A stretch of 64,000 nt of DNA from Pseudomonas bubulae (GCF_037023725.1 NZ_CP146077.1:506001-570000), one strand, 5' to 3'; numbered from the stretch's first letter, positions 15,975-27,982 are shown. Numbers and translations are program-made. The notes: generated by a model not told the origin, from the letters alone.

Positions 15975-17969
15975 TCAGCGGGCGGTATTGGCCTGCTCCG
16001 GGGCACGCAACGCCAGATCATCGAACAGCGGGGCCAATGCCGGGAGAACCAGGCGAGCGCCGATTTCGGACAAGTGATTGTCATCGGTATACAACGAATG
16101 ACCGTCCTGTTCGGCCCGGCACAACCCCGAGGCATCACACAACTGCGGGGTCGGGTCCAGTACCTGCACATTGGAATCAGCAGCCGCGATATCGGCAAAC
16201 AGCCGGTTGATAAACGCTTTTTGCCTGAGGTGGTCTTCAACCGGCATGCCGACATCGGCGGTTGGCTGGTGCAGCATCGCCAGGCGGCTCAGGCGGTACG
16301 GCGGATTGAACGGTTGCAACGGCGCCTCCTTCATCAGCCATACGCGGTACCCGGCCTTGCGCAGTTGCTCGACCTTCGCCCGCAAGCCATCGGCCAACCG
16401 TTGTTCGGCGACCGCGCGGTCATAGTGGCCATTGCCATCGCGCAACGCATGGCCGTGATCGCCCTTGGCATCGCCATACAAGTACAGGCTCCAGCGGGCT
16501 ACCAGCAGGATGTCGCGCACTGGCTCGGTCGCCAGGGTGCGCTCAACACGACGATTGTAATCGGCGCACCGCGTACCGTGCTCCAGCCCCTCAAGCGGCA
16601 GGCAACCGGCCGAACTGGCCAACATCACATTGACGCCATGCTGGCGAGCGCTTTCTTCTAGTGCCGGGATCAGGGCCGTGGCGTGGCTGTCGCCCCACAC
16701 CAGCAACTGAGCCGGCGCGGCGGGAGATTGTCCGTAACGGCAGAACGGCGTGTCGGCCGGGCTCTTGTCATCAGTGATGCAGGCCATCAGCTCAGGTCGC
16801 CATTCGCTGGCCCGCGCATATTGCAACGCCTGCTCGGACAAACGCGACGGCAGGCCATCGGTCCAGCGCAGCGCCTGGCCGGCGATACCCAACACCAGAA
16901 TGCCCAAGCCCGCCGCGACGAGAATCTGACGACGGCCAGCCAATATTCGACGCTCACGAAACGGCGTTTCGACAAAACGCCAGGACAGATAGCCGAGGAT
17001 CAACGTCAGCGCAATCAACCCGCCCGTCAGCACGGGACCAAACTCCTCCGCGCCGGCATAACTGCCAAACACGAAAACCGGCCAGTGCCATAAATACCAG
17101 GAATAGGAAATCAGCCCGAGCCCGACCATTAGCCGTGTGCTCAACACACGCCCGACCCAGGTGCTCTGATGCTCATTGGCCCAGATCAGGGCCACCACGC
17201 CCAGCACGGGCAGCAACGCCGCGGCACCCGGGAACGGTGTGCTGTTGTCATAGCCGAACACGGCAACAAGAATCAGCCCCATGCCCAACAGGCTGATAGC
17301 TTGCGCTGCCGCCGGGGTCAGGCGCTTCTGGCTGGCAGGCGCAATCGCCAGCATGGCACCGGCCAGCAGTTCCCATGCCCGCATCGGCAACAGGAAAAAC
17401 GCTTTCTCGGGATGCTGGGCCACGGCCCAGACGCTGAGCCCGAACGACACCAGCAACAGGCTGAACAAAGCCAGCCGCCAGTGCTTGAAGCGGCTGGACA
17501 GCAGGGTCAGCAGCAAGGGAAAGACAATATAGAACTGTTCCTCAACCGCCAGCGACCAGGTATGCAGCAGCGGTTTTAGATCGCTGGCTGCATCGAAATA
17601 GCCCTCCTGGCGCATAAACAGCAGGTTGGAAACGAACATCACCTGGTAGCGCACCGAACGCCCCAGCTCTTCGTAGTCCTTGGGTGCCATCAGGAACCAG
17701 CCCACAGCCAGCACGGCGGCCATCATCACGAACAAGGCCGGCAGGATTCGCCGCGCGCGACGGGCCCAAAACTCGACAAAACTGAAGCGTGCCGCCTCAC
17801 GCTGGCGCCAGATGATCGAGGTAATCAAATAACCGGAAATGACGAAGAACACATCGACGCCAACGAATCCGCCTGAAAAACCCGGCACACCAAAGTGGAA
17901 CAGTACTACGGCAATCACGGCAACAGCTCGCAGGCCATCAATGTCCCTGCGATAAACAAGAGAAGTCAT
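15975..17969 (-). CDS. Acyltransferase-3 / SGNH fusion O-acyltransferase
   Basis: This 664-residue membrane enzyme acetylates a surface polysaccharide such as O-antigen. The N-terminal acyltransferase-3 domain (about 1-345, ten or so membrane helices) starts with YRRDIDGLRAVAVIAVVLFHF, which contains the conserved Arg/Asp and His. The C-terminal periplasmic SGNH domain (about 400-660) has GDSHATALIP and the DDNHLSEIG catalytic Asp-x-x-His block. The architecture is that of OafA-like O-antigen acetylases, matching the gene found at this place in P. aeruginosa. The acceptor sugar cannot be told. Confidence 0.9.
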   Translation of the reverse strand: MTSLVYRRDIDGLRAVAVIAVVLFHFGVPGFSGGFVGVDVFFVISGYLITSIIWRQREAARFSFVEFWARRARRILPALFVMMAAVLAVGWFLMAPKDYEELGRSVRYQVMFVSNLLFMRQEGYFDAASDLKPLLHTWSLAVEEQFYIVFPLLLTLLSSRFKHWRLALFSLLLVSFGLSVWAVAQHPEKAFFLLPMRAWELLAGAMLAIAPASQKRLTPAAAQAISLLGMGLILVAVFGYDNSTPFPGAAALLPVLGVVALIWANEHQSTWVGRVLSTRLMVGLGLISYSWYLWHWPVFVFGSYAGAEEFGPVLTGGLIALTLILGYLSWRFVETPFRERRILAGRRQILVAAGLGILVLGIAGQALRWTDGLPSRLSEQALQYARASEWRPELMACITDDKSPADTPFCRYGQSPAAPAQLLVWGDSHATALIPALEESARQHGVNVMLASSAGCLPLEGLEHGTRCADYNRRVERTLATEPVRDILLVARWSLYLYGDAKGDHGHALRDGNGHYDRAVAEQRLADGLRAKVEQLRKAGYRVWLMKEAPLQPFNPPYRLSRLAMLHQPTADVGMPVEDHLRQKAFINRLFADIAAADSNVQVLDPTPQLCDASGLCRAEQDGHSLYTDDNHLSEIGARLVLPALAPLFDDLALRAPEQANTAR

Positions 17970-18041
17970 ATACGCTCAATTTCGCTAATACATTGTTTTT
18001 ATTGACCGAAGTTAAGCACAAACCTTCCTTTTTTTTGGCAT

Positions 18042-18067
18042 AAAAAAAGGCGCCCTCGCGGGGCGCC
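18042..18067 (-). terminator. Rho-independent terminator of rho
   Basis: Read on the reverse strand, a GC stem GGCGCCC / GGGCGCC with a 5-base loop is followed by seven T. It lies 23 bp after the rho stop, between rho and the O-acyltransferase gene. Confidence 0.9.
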
Positions 18068-18090
18068 TGATTTTTGTGCGAGAAACCGTG

Positions 18091-19350
<1,260 letters not shown>

Positions 19351-19547
19351 ATAGGAATGACGTAATCATTTATGGGGAGGGAAATTAAGCTTTGGGCTTA
19401 ATGAGGCCGCGCCGCAGAGAAGGCGACAGGATCGCGTACTAATTCGATAAGGAGTGCGTCGGCGACGGCTTGCAGGGGGCAATGGAGAAACCAGTGCGGG
19501 GCCGAATGTACCACTTGAGTTTCATAGCGTCTAGTCCTTGAGCCATG

Positions 19548-19575
19548 AAAAAGCCCCGCATTTAGCGGGGCTTTT
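19548..19575 (-). terminator. Rho-independent terminator of trxA
   Basis: The stem AGCCCCGC / GCGGGGCT with a short ATTTA-type loop is flanked by A5 on one side and T4 on the other, so it can work in either direction. It lies 9 bp after the trxA stop and should end trxA transcription before rho. Confidence 0.88.
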
Positions 19576-19583
19576 ATCGACGC

Positions 19584-19913
19584 TTAGATATTGGCGTCGA
19601 GGAATGCAGCCAACTGCGACTTCGACAGCGCACCGACCTTGGTGGCTTCAACGTTGCCGTTCTTGAACAGCATCAGCGTAGGAATACCGCGTACGCCGTG
19701 CTTGGCCGGGGTTTCCTGGTTTTCATCAATGTTCAGCTTGGCAACAGTCAGCTTGCCTTTGTAAGTCTCTGCGATCTCGTCCAGAACCGGCGCGATCATT
19801 TTGCAAGGGCCACACCATTCAGCCCAGTAGTCGACCAGTACAGCGCCTTCAGCCTTGAGAACATCGGCCTCAAAGCTAGCGTCGGTGACGTGTTTAATAA
19901 GATCGCTGCTCAT
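19584..19913 (-). CDS. trxA: Thioredoxin TrxA
   Basis: This 109-residue cytoplasmic thioredoxin reduces disulfides in ribonucleotide reductase, PAPS reductase and other proteins. The active site WCGPC is at residues 33-37 and the cis-Pro loop RGIPTLMLF follows. The start at 19913 is behind GGAGA; the extra upstream residues in the open frame are not in the family. It is transcribed toward rho but separated by its own terminator. Confidence 0.97.
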   Translation of the reverse strand: MSSDLIKHVTDASFEADVLKAEGAVLVDYWAEWCGPCKMIAPVLDEIAETYKGKLTVAKLNIDENQETPAKHGVRGIPTLMLFKNGNVEATKVGALSKSQLAAFLDANI

Positions 19914-20033
19914 GGAAGTCTCCGTGGTTGTAAGCAAAAACGTAGCACATCATAGCTGTCATCACCGCGTTCAGGAAGGTGAGGGACGATTGACTCTCAC
20001 TATAGTGGTGCATGAGTGCAGATATCGCCCGTT

Positions 20034-20741
20034 TCAGGAGCCGTCGGGGGTGACGAAGGCGATCCCGGTTCGCGAGGCAGCCTGGCGAATGTGCTCGCTC
20101 ATGGCCTTTTGTGCAGGGCCGCTGGCATGACGGGCCAGGGCCCGGAGGATTTTGCGGTGCTCCTGCCAGGTTTCCATGGCCCGCTCCGGGCGGATAAACG
20201 GCAGCTTCTGGCTTTCCAGAAAAATATCGCCACGGGTGATCAGCATAGTGGCCATTGCCTGATTGCCACTGGCACGCAGGATCAGTTGATGGAACTCGAA
20301 GTCCAGCTGCGCGGCACGCTCAAAATCCCCGGCGCGTAACTCATGGCGCATTGCCTCGACATTGTCCTGCAACACATCCAGTTCGTCGCGGGTCAAGCGC
20401 ACCGCCGCCAGCCCCGCAGCGAAACCTTCCAGTGCGTATCGCAGCTGGAAAATATCCTGCGGGCAGGCCTGGGCTGCATAGGGCCAGTCCGTAACCGGAA
20501 CAACCGGGACATCTGCTTGCGCGGCCTGCACATACACGCCTTTACCCGGCTGCACACTGATCACGCCCAGGGCACTGAGCGAAGATAACGCCTCGCGCAG
20601 CGATGCCCGGCTGACCCCCAACTGCACCGCCAGCTCGCGCTGCGACGGCAAGGCATCTCCCGGCGCAAAAGCGTTTTCGGCGATCAATTTACGAATGGCC
20701 AGCAATGCCACTTCGGGTACGGCCCGTGCGCTTGAATTCAT
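20034..20741 (-). CDS. GntR/FadR-family transcriptional regulator
   Basis: This 235-residue repressor has an N-terminal winged helix (about 5-75, GDALPSQRELAVQLGVSRASLREALSSL around the recognition helix) and a C-terminal FCD ligand-binding domain (about 95-215) with the metal-binding histidine pattern LDFEFHQLI. FCD regulators respond to amino acids or organic acids. It is divergent from the amino-acid ABC transporter across 257 bp and most likely controls it, which is inference. ATG 20741 was chosen because the upstream residues are low in family similarity. Confidence 0.88.
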   Translation of the reverse strand: MNSSARAVPEVALLAIRKLIAENAFAPGDALPSQRELAVQLGVSRASLREALSSLSALGVISVQPGKGVYVQAAQADVPVVPVTDWPYAAQACPQDIFQLRYALEGFAAGLAAVRLTRDELDVLQDNVEAMRHELRAGDFERAAQLDFEFHQLILRASGNQAMATMLITRGDIFLESQKLPFIRPERAMETWQEHRKILRALARHASGPAQKAMSEHIRQAASRTGIAFVTPDGS

Positions 20742-20998
20742 CACAACTCGGCTTGATCGGCTCAGGAAAGGCGTAGTTGTAAAGCTATTGCCAACGCTCG
20801 GCAAGTCACGCCCCAAGCCGGTTCAAGCCCTGTGAGAAACGCCCGATAGAGGTGCAAAAAACGTCATCACTGTTCAGACCAGTCAGACCGCCGCATGCCT
20901 TTTGAAATCAGCCCTGGCGGTCATAAAAGCCCTGTTGGCATGGCCTGTGCTCTGGCTCAACGGCGCACACCACCGCGCGCCCTTTCCGGAGAATTGCC

Positions 20999-21784
20999 AT
21001 GACCCAGCGTTACAGCGCCTTGATTTGCGCCTTGTTCGCCAGCCTGATGCTGAGCCAGGCCCCGGCCCACGCCAGTGACCTCGATGAGGTGATGGCACGC
21101 GGCACCCTCAAGGTCGCAGTCCCCCAGGATTTTCCGCCCTTCGGCTCGGTCGGCCCGGACATGCAGCCTCGCGGGCTGGATATCGACACCGCCAAATTGC
21201 TGGCCGATCAGCTCAAGGTCAAACTTGAACTGACGCCCGTAAACAGCACCAACCGTGTGCCCTATCTGACCACCGGCAAAGTCGATGTAGTGATTTCCAG
21301 CTTGGGCAAAAACCCGGATCGTGAAAAAGTCATCGATTTTTCCCACGCTTATGCGCCGTTCTACCTTGGCGTATTTGGCCCGCCAGACGCGCAGATCAAG
21401 ACCCTGGATGACCTCAAGGGTAAAACCATCAGCGTGACCCGTGGCGCCATCGAAGACATCGAACTGACCAACGTGGCGCCAGCCGGCGTGACCATCAAAC
21501 GCTTCGAAGACAACAACTCGACCATCGCCGCGTATCTGGCAGGCCAGGTGGACCTGATCGCCAGCGGCAACGTGGTGATGGTCGCCATCAGCGAACGCAA
21601 CCCCAAGCGCATCCCGGCCATGAAACTCAAGCTCAAGGATTCACCGGTCTACGTCGGCGTGAACAAGGGCCAGCCCGAGTTGCTGGACAAGGTGAACCAG
21701 ATTCTGGCCACGGCCAAGGCTGACGGCAGCCTGGAAAAAAACGCGCTGCAATGGCTTAAAGAGCCGCTGCCAGCTGACCTCTGA
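20999..21784 (+). CDS. Polar amino-acid ABC transporter, periplasmic binding protein
   Basis: This 261-residue protein is a type II periplasmic binding protein (SBP_bac_3). The signal peptide ends near residue 26 (APAHAS). The mature part has TLKVAVPQDFPPFGSVGPD and the ligand-binding RGLDIDTAKLLADQLKV, typical of polar amino-acid receptors. A GGAG ribosome-binding site precedes the ATG. It is the first gene of a four-gene importer operon; the ligand is not deducible beyond a polar amino acid or a derivative. Confidence 0.92.
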   Translation: MTQRYSALICALFASLMLSQAPAHASDLDEVMARGTLKVAVPQDFPPFGSVGPDMQPRGLDIDTAKLLADQLKVKLELTPVNSTNRVPYLTTGKVDVVISSLGKNPDREKVIDFSHAYAPFYLGVFGPPDAQIKTLDDLKGKTISVTRGAIEDIELTNVAPAGVTIKRFEDNNSTIAAYLAGQVDLIASGNVVMVAISERNPKRIPAMKLKLKDSPVYVGVNKGQPELLDKVNQILATAKADGSLEKNALQWLKEPLPADL

Positions 21785-21805
21785 CACTTTGCGACGGGGT
21801 CAATC

Positions 21806-22471
21806 ATGGCTTATCAGTTCGACTTTTTACCGGTGCTGCAAAACAGCGACCTGTTATTACGCGGCGCCCTGTTTACCCTTGAACTGACAGCGATCGGCAC
21901 AGTATTCGGCGTCAGCCTGGGGATTGTCGGCGCCGTGGTCCGGACGTGGAATATTCGACCTTTCGCTGCGTTGTTCGGGTTGTATGTCGAGTTGATCCGC
22001 AACACGCCGTTTCTGGTGCAGCTATTTTTTATCTTTTTCGGCTTGCCGGGCCTGGGTGTGCATATCAGCGAGTGGCAGGCCGCGGTGCTGGCGATGGTGA
22101 TCAACCTGGGTGCCTATTCCACGGAAATTATCCGCGCAGGTATTCAGGCGATCCCCAAAGGCCAGCTGGAAGCAGCATCGGCACTGGCCATGAGCCGATT
22201 CGAGGCGTTCCGCCATGTGGTCCTGCAACCGGCGCTGGCCAAGGTTTGGCCAGCTCTGAGCAGCCAGATCATCATCGTGATGCTCGGCTCGGCGGTCTGC
22301 TCGCAAATTGCCACTGAAGAGCTGAGCTTTTTTGCCAATTTCATTCAGTCACGCAATTTTCGCAGCTTCGAAACCTACGTCCTGACCACCCTGATTTACC
22401 TGTGCATGGCCTTGTTGATCCGCCAGTTACTGAACTGGTTCGGCCGCCGCTACCTGAGCAGGAGTCGCTGA
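21806..22471 (+). CDS. Amino-acid ABC transporter permease 1
   Basis: This 221-residue HisM/GltJ-type permease has five predicted membrane helices and the EAA loop GQLEAASALAMSRFEAFRHV that contacts the ATPase. It follows the binding-protein gene by 21 bp and overlaps the second permease by one base (TGATG). Together with permease 2 it forms the heterodimeric channel. Confidence 0.92.
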   Translation: MAYQFDFLPVLQNSDLLLRGALFTLELTAIGTVFGVSLGIVGAVVRTWNIRPFAALFGLYVELIRNTPFLVQLFFIFFGLPGLGVHISEWQAAVLAMVINLGAYSTEIIRAGIQAIPKGQLEAASALAMSRFEAFRHVVLQPALAKVWPALSSQIIIVMLGSAVCSQIATEELSFFANFIQSRNFRSFETYVLTTLIYLCMALLIRQLLNWFGRRYLSRSR

Positions 22472-23118
22472 TGGATTTCACGTTCTGGGACATCGTGCGT
22501 AACTTGCTGACGGGTTTGCAGTGGACAGTCGCCCTGTCTCTTGTTGCGTTTATCGGCGGCGGCTTTATCGGCTTGCTGGTGTTGCTGATGCGCATTTCCA
22601 AAAGCCGCTTCGCCCGCACTCTGGCGCGCGGTTATATAGAGCTGTTCCAGGGTACGCCCCTGCTGATGCAGCTGTTTTTGATCTTCTTTGGCATTGCCCT
22701 GCTGGGCATCGATATTTCGCCGTGGATGGCCGCGGCCCTGGCGCTGACATTGTTCACCAGTGCCTACCTGGCCGAGATCTGGCGCGGCTGCGTCGAGTCG
22801 ATTGCCCACGGCCAGTGGGAGGCCTCGGCCAGCCTGGCACTCAGCCCGCTGGAGCAATTGCGCTACGTGATCCTGCCGCAAGCCTTGCGGGTCGCCATCG
22901 CGCCGACCGTCGGCTTTTCGGTGCAGGTCATCAAAGGCACTGCCGTGACCTCGATTATTGGATTCACCGAATTGACCAAGACCGGCAGCATGCTGGCCAA
23001 TGCCACCTTCGAGCCTTTCATGGTCTATGGCCTGGTGGCTCTGGGTTACTTCCTCTTGTGCTACCCCCTGTCGCTCAGTGCGCGCTATCTGGAAAGGAGA
23101 CTGCATGCCTCTGCTTAG
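22471..23118 (+). CDS. Amino-acid ABC transporter permease 2
   Basis: This 215-residue permease is of the same family. The EAA loop is GQWEASASLALSPLEQLRYV, and the N-terminal signature is ELFQGTPLLMQLFLIFFG. ATG 22471 overlaps the stop of permease 1, and GGAG lies 7 bp upstream. It shares 14 bp with the ATPase gene downstream, a sign of tight translational coupling. Confidence 0.92.
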   Translation: MDFTFWDIVRNLLTGLQWTVALSLVAFIGGGFIGLLVLLMRISKSRFARTLARGYIELFQGTPLLMQLFLIFFGIALLGIDISPWMAAALALTLFTSAYLAEIWRGCVESIAHGQWEASASLALSPLEQLRYVILPQALRVAIAPTVGFSVQVIKGTAVTSIIGFTELTKTGSMLANATFEPFMVYGLVALGYFLLCYPLSLSARYLERRLHASA

Positions 23119-23830
23119 AATTACCGCCCTGCATAAATACTACGGCGACCACCACGTGCTCAAAGGCATCGACCTGACGGTCGAACAGGGCCAGGTGGTC
23201 GCTATCATTGGCCGCAGCGGCTCGGGCAAGAGTACCTTGCTCAGAACCCTGAACGGGCTGGAGTCCATTAACGACGGGGTGATTGAGGTCGATGACGAAT
23301 ACCTGGATGCCGCCCGCGCAGACTTGCGAAGCCTGCGCCAGAAGGTCGGCATGGTGTTTCAGCAGTTCAATCTGTTCCCGCACCTGAGCGTGGGCGAAAA
23401 CGTCATGCTGGCCCCGCAAGTGGTGCAAAAGGTGCCCAAAGCCAAGGCCGCCGAACTGGCGCGCCAGATGCTGGAACGGGTGGGGCTGGGCGACAAGTTC
23501 GACGCCTTCCCGGAGCGCCTGTCGGGCGGTCAACAGCAGCGGGTGGCGATTGCCCGGGCTTTGGCCATGTCACCCAAGGTGCTGTTGTGTGATGAGATCA
23601 CTTCGGCCCTCGACCCGGAGCTGGTCAATGAAGTGCTCAGCGTGGTGCGCCAATTGGCCCGTGAAGGCATGACGCTGATCATGGTCACCCACGAGATGCG
23701 TTTTGCCCGTGAAGTTGGCGACAAACTGGTGTTTATGCACCAGGGCAAGGTGCATGAAGTGGGTGACCCCAAAGTGCTGTTCGCCAACCCGCAAACCCCG
23801 GAACTGGCGAATTTCATCGGAACGTTGTAG
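23105..23830 (+). CDS. Amino-acid ABC transporter ATP-binding protein
   Basis: This 241-residue ATPase of the GlnQ/HisP group powers the importer. The Walker A is GRSGSGKST, the signature LSGGQQQR, and the Walker B LLCDEITSALDPE. The ATG at 23105 is chosen because the longer frame runs through the permease gene. A hairpin (23847-23869, without a T run) follows the stop and may protect the mRNA end. The operon ends here, before ppx. Confidence 0.94.
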   Translation: MPLLRITALHKYYGDHHVLKGIDLTVEQGQVVAIIGRSGSGKSTLLRTLNGLESINDGVIEVDDEYLDAARADLRSLRQKVGMVFQQFNLFPHLSVGENVMLAPQVVQKVPKAKAAELARQMLERVGLGDKFDAFPERLSGGQQQRVAIARALAMSPKVLLCDEITSALDPELVNEVLSVVRQLAREGMTLIMVTHEMRFAREVGDKLVFMHQGKVHEVGDPKVLFANPQTPELANFIGTL

Positions 23831-24002
23831 TCACTGACGAGGTACGAGGCTACGGGAATCGTAGAGCCTGAAAACACGAGGCCTCGGATAACAGCTAACC
23901 TCATTGCTTTCGTGCTCCACATCAAGGCAGGTGATATCACGCGTTGGCGCGAGCCTTTGATCGTGGCACGATGGCCGGGTTATCGACCGAGACCCCTCAA
24001 CC

Positions 24003-25505
24003 ATGCCCCAATCCCAAGCAAGGAATCCGTCCCTGATCGCCGCCATTGATCTGGGTTCTAACAGCTTTCACATGGTGGTGGCCAAGGCCCAGAACGGCGA
24101 AATCCGCATACTTGAGCGTCTTGGTGACAAGGTGCAGTTAGCTGCCGGCATCGACGAAGAACGCAAGCTCAGCGAAGAATCCATGCAGCGCGGGCTCGAT
24201 TGCCTCAAGCGTTTCGCCCAACTGATCAACGGTATGCCGTTGGGTGCCGTGCGTATTGTGGGAACCAACGCATTGCGCGAGGCGCGCAACCGCAACGAGT
24301 TTATCGTGCGTGCCGAAGAGATCCTGGGTCACACCGTTGAAGTGATTTCCGGTCGTGAAGAAGCGCGCCTGATCTACCTGGGTGTGTCCCACACCCTCGC
24401 CGACACGCCGGGCAAACGCCTGGTGGCCGACATCGGCGGCGGCAGTACCGAGTTCATCATTGGCCAGCGTTTTGAGCCCCTGCTACGCGAAAGCCTGCAA
24501 ATGGGCTGCGTCAGCTTTACCCAGCGCTATTTCCGCGACGGCAAGATCACCCCGGCACGCTACGCCCAGGCCTACACGGCTGCGCGTCTCGAAATCATGA
24601 GCATCGAGCACGCCCTGCACCGCCTGACCTGGGATGAGGCCATCGGCTCTTCGGGTACCATTCGGGCCATTGGCCTGGCGCTCAAGGCGGGCGGTCATGG
24701 TAACGGCGAAGTAAACGCCGAAGGCCTGTCCTGGCTCAAGCGCAAGCTGTTCAAGCTGGGCGACGCGGACAAGATCGACTTCGAAGGCATCAAGCCCGAC
24801 CGTCGCGCCATCTTCCCGGCCGGGCTGGCGATTCTTGAAGCAATCTTCGACGCCCTTGAACTGCAACGTATGGATCACTGTGACGGCGCCCTGCGCGAAG
24901 GCGTGCTGTACGACCTTCTGGGCCGCCATCACCACGAAGACGTGCGTGAGCGCACCCTCAGCTCGCTGATGGACCGTTACCATGTCGATCGCGAGCAAGC
25001 GGCACGGGTTGAACGCAAGGCGCTGCGCGCCTTCGATCAAGTGGCCAAGTCGTGGGACCTCAAGGACGGTGTATGGCGTGAACTGCTGAGCTGGGCGGCC
25101 AAGGTGCATGAAGTCGGGCTGGACATTGCCCACTATCATTACCACAAGCACGGCGCCTACTTGATAGAGCACTCCGACCTGGCTGGTTTCTCACGCGAAG
25201 ACCAGCAAATGCTCGCGCTGCTGGTGCGCGGCCATCGTCGCAACATTCCTAAAGACAAGTTCGCCGAATTTGGCGAAGACGGCATCAAGCTGATTCGCCT
25301 GTGCGTGCTGTTGCGCTTTGCGATCCTGTTCTACCACATCCGTGGTAACCAGGAAGCCTCGCAGGTGAAGCTGCGCGCCGAGGGCGATCACCTGGACGTC
25401 ATCTTCCCCGACGGCTGGCTGGAACAGAACCCGCTGACCCAGGCTGACTTCGAACAAGAAGCGCAATGGCTGACCCGGGTCGGAATTGTGCTGACGGTTT
25501 CCTGA
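24003..25505 (+). CDS. ppx: Exopolyphosphatase Ppx
   Basis: This 500-residue enzyme of the ASKHA fold releases phosphate from the ends of polyphosphate and can also hydrolyse pppGpp. N-terminal phosphate-binding motif [12 protein letters not shown] and second motif [10 protein letters not shown] are present, as are the HD-like C-terminal helices. It is convergent with ppk, which makes the polymer, and the two are separated by a REP hairpin. Convergent ppx/ppk is the Pseudomonas arrangement, unlike the ppk-ppx operon of enterics. Confidence 0.96.
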   Translation: MPQSQARNPSLIAAIDLGSNSFHMVVAKAQNGEIRILERLGDKVQLAAGIDEERKLSEESMQRGLDCLKRFAQLINGMPLGAVRIVGTNALREARNRNEFIVRAEEILGHTVEVISGREEARLIYLGVSHTLADTPGKRLVADIGGGSTEFIIGQRFEPLLRESLQMGCVSFTQRYFRDGKITPARYAQAYTAARLEIMSIEHALHRLTWDEAIGSSGTIRAIGLALKAGGHGNGEVNAEGLSWLKRKLFKLGDADKIDFEGIKPDRRAIFPAGLAILEAIFDALELQRMDHCDGALREGVLYDLLGRHHHEDVRERTLSSLMDRYHVDREQAARVERKALRAFDQVAKSWDLKDGVWRELLSWAAKVHEVGLDIAHYHYHKHGAYLIEHSDLAGFSREDQQMLALLVRGHRRNIPKDKFAEFGEDGIKLIRLCVLLRFAILFYHIRGNQEASQVKLRAEGDHLDVIFPDGWLEQNPLTQADFEQEAQWLTRVGIVLTVS

Positions 25506-25525
25506 CCGGGCACAACTCAAACCAA

Positions 25526-25555
25526 CTGTGGGAGCGAGCAGGCTCGCTCCCACAG
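25526..25555 (+). repeat. Single palindromic REP hairpin between ppx and ppk
   Basis: CTGTGGGAGCGAGC is followed after 2 bases by GCTCGCTCCCACAG, a perfect palindrome between the two convergent stop codons. It is a compact REP and may act as a two-way 3'-end barrier, though it has no T run. Confidence 0.85.
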
Positions 25556-25566
25556 TCGTTACAGCG

Positions 25567-27804
25567 TTATACCGATGGCCCGGTACTCACGGCCAGTACC
25601 GGCAGGCTCAGACGCTCAAGCAGCGTGGCTTGCGCACTGCGCGGGTTCTGGTTGCCCGTTGGCGTATTGCGGATATACCGCCCGTCCGACTGAAGGCTCC
25701 AGCTGTGGGTGTTGTCCGTCAGATAGCACTCAAGCTCCTTCTTGACCCGCAGAATCAGCTTTTTACCCTCGACCGGGAAGCACGTCTCAACACGCTTATC
25801 GAGATTGCGCTCCATCCAATCGGCACTCGACAGGAACATCTGCTCCTCGCCGCCATTGAGGAAGTAGAACACCCGTGTGTGCTCCAGGAAGCGCCCGATG
25901 ATCGAACGCACATGAATATTGTGCGAAACGCCGGCAATCCCGGGACGCAGGCAGCACATCCCGCGTACCACCAGATCAATACGCACGCCGGACTGACTGG
26001 CCTTGTACAGCGCACGGATGATTTTCGGATCGGTCAGCGAGTTGAACTTGGCGATGATATGCGCCGGTTTGCCTTCAACAGCGAACTGGGTCTCACGGGC
26101 AATCATGTCCAGCATGCCCTTTTTCAAAGTGAAAGGCGCATGCAGCAGTTTTTTCATGCGCAGCGTCTTGCCCATGCCGATCAACTGGCTGAACAACTTG
26201 CCGACGTCTTCACACAGCGCGTCGTCGGAGGTCAGCAAGCTGTAGTCGGTGTAAAGCTTGGCGTTGCCGGCGTGGTAGTTGCCGGTACCCAGATGCGCGT
26301 AACGCACGATCTCCCCCGCCTCACGGCGCAGAATCAGCATCATCTTGGCGTGGGTCTTGAAACCGACTACGCCATAGATCACCACCGCACCGGCAGCTTG
26401 CAGGCGACTGGCCAGTTGCAGGTTGGACTCTTCGTCAAAGCGCGCACGCAACTCGATCACCGCGGTCACTTCTTTACCGTTACGCGCCGCATCAACCAGC
26501 GCATCAACGATTTCCGAGTTGGCGCCGCTGCGGTACAGGGTCTGGCGTACGGCCAGCACATGCGGATCCTTGGCAGCCTGGCGAAGCAAGTCGACGACCG
26601 GAGTAAACGACTCAAACGGGTGCAGCAGCAAGATGTCCTGTTTGCTGACCACGCTAAAAATGTTCTCGCTGTTCTGCAACAGCTTGGGAATCGCCGGGGT
26701 AAACGGCGTGTATTGCAGCTCAGGGTGGCTGTCGAGGCTGGTGATGCTGAAAAGGCGTGTCAGGTTGACCGGACCATTGACCTGATACAACTCGGTCTCA
26801 TGCAGGCTGAACTGCTTGAGCAGGTAGTCGGACAGATGCTTGGGGCATGTGTCGGCCACTTCCAGGCGTACGGCATCGCCGTATCGACGCGAGAACAACT
26901 CGCCACGCAGCGCACGGGCCAGGTCTTCAACATCTTCGGTATCAACCGCCAGATCGGCGTTACGGGTCAGGCGGAACTGGTAGCAGCCTTTCACCTTCAT
27001 GCCTTGAAACAGGTCATCGGCGTGGGCGTGAATCATCGACGACAGGAACACATAGTTGTCGCCTGCCCCACCCACGTCTTCAGGCAGTTTGATCACGCGT
27101 GGCAACAGACGCGGTGCCGGGATGATCGCCAGGCCTGAATCACGACCAAAGGCATCGATGCCTTCCAGCTCGACGATAAAGTTCAGGCTCTTGTTCACCA
27201 GCAACGGGAACGGGTGCGTCGGGTCCAGGCCAATCGGCGTGATGATCGGCGCGATTTCGTCGCGGAAGAACTTGCGTACCCACGCCTTGATCTTGGTGTT
27301 CCAGTGCCGGCGACGGATAAAGCGCACCTGATGCTTTTCAAGCTCGGGCAACAGAATGTCGTTGAGGATCGCGTACTGGCGATCCACATGGCCGTGGACC
27401 AGTTCGCTGATACGGGCCAGCGCCTGATGCGGCTGCAAGCCATCGGCACCGGCCTGCTCACGGGCGAAGGTGATTTGTTTTTTCAGGCCTGCGACACGAA
27501 TTTCGAAAAACTCATCCAGGTTGCTGGAGAAAATCAGCAGAAACTTCAAGCGTTCAAGCAGCGGATAGGACTCATCCAGCGCTTGTTCCAATACGCGAAT
27601 GTTGAACTGTAATTGCGACAACTCACGATGGATGTACAGGCTGCTGTCATCAAGGCCAGGAACGGCAATCGCCGGATGCACCGCCGCGTGCGACTCGGCC
27701 GCAGCAGGCGCATGGGCTTGCTGTTCAGGCGGGGTTTCAGGGACTGGCTCAACAATCGGCTGAGCTTCAGTGGCAACGATTTCAGCAAGTCCTTCGGTAT
27801 TCAT
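25567..27804 (-). CDS. ppk: Polyphosphate kinase Ppk1
   Basis: This 745-residue enzyme reversibly makes inorganic polyphosphate from ATP and is membrane-associated. It belongs to the phospholipase-D-like PPK1 family: the autophosphorylated His lies in [11 protein letters not shown] (about residue 490), and conserved [11 protein letters not shown] and [10 protein letters not shown] blocks are present. The first 50 residues are a Glu/Ala/Pro-rich extension, common in pseudomonads. The enzyme is linked to motility, biofilm and stress survival. A weak Pho-box-like site lies upstream. Confidence 0.96.
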   Translation of the reverse strand: MNTEGLAEIVATEAQPIVEPVPETPPEQQAHAPAAAESHAAVHPAIAVPGLDDSSLYIHRELSQLQFNIRVLEQALDESYPLLERLKFLLIFSSNLDEFFEIRVAGLKKQITFAREQAGADGLQPHQALARISELVHGHVDRQYAILNDILLPELEKHQVRFIRRRHWNTKIKAWVRKFFRDEIAPIITPIGLDPTHPFPLLVNKSLNFIVELEGIDAFGRDSGLAIIPAPRLLPRVIKLPEDVGGAGDNYVFLSSMIHAHADDLFQGMKVKGCYQFRLTRNADLAVDTEDVEDLARALRGELFSRRYGDAVRLEVADTCPKHLSDYLLKQFSLHETELYQVNGPVNLTRLFSITSLDSHPELQYTPFTPAIPKLLQNSENIFSVVSKQDILLLHPFESFTPVVDLLRQAAKDPHVLAVRQTLYRSGANSEIVDALVDAARNGKEVTAVIELRARFDEESNLQLASRLQAAGAVVIYGVVGFKTHAKMMLILRREAGEIVRYAHLGTGNYHAGNAKLYTDYSLLTSDDALCEDVGKLFSQLIGMGKTLRMKKLLHAPFTLKKGMLDMIARETQFAVEGKPAHIIAKFNSLTDPKIIRALYKASQSGVRIDLVVRGMCCLRPGIAGVSHNIHVRSIIGRFLEHTRVFYFLNGGEEQMFLSSADWMERNLDKRVETCFPVEGKKLILRVKKELECYLTDNTHSWSLQSDGRYIRNTPTGNQNPRSAQATLLERLSLPVLAVSTGPSV

Positions 27805-27836
27805 TGAATGTTCCTGTAAGAGCGGGTTTGACTCTC

Positions 27837-27854
27837 GTAACAGTTAAGCGACAC
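27837..27854 (-). promoter_or_regulatory. Possible Pho box before ppk
   Basis: The reverse strand reads GTGTCGCTTAACTGTTAC, two heptamers 4 bp apart that match the PhoB half-site CTGTCAT at about 9 of 14 positions. It lies 33 bp upstream of the ppk start. PhoB control of ppk is common, but this match alone is weak. Confidence 0.25.
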
Positions 27855-27982
27855 CAGCAGTCAAGTTGTCAGAATGCCATCAACGCCTGTGGGTTTAAAC
27901 CGCTCCCGGGCGCTTTATGCGGGCCAGAGACTGGTTAGAGGCCGATTTGTCGAAATTGTTTCCTGATCAACCGACGCAGACA

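Noticed and set aside
25528..27138. 536-codon frame opposite ppk
   Set aside because: Antisense shadow; it starts inside the REP hairpin and has no family features.
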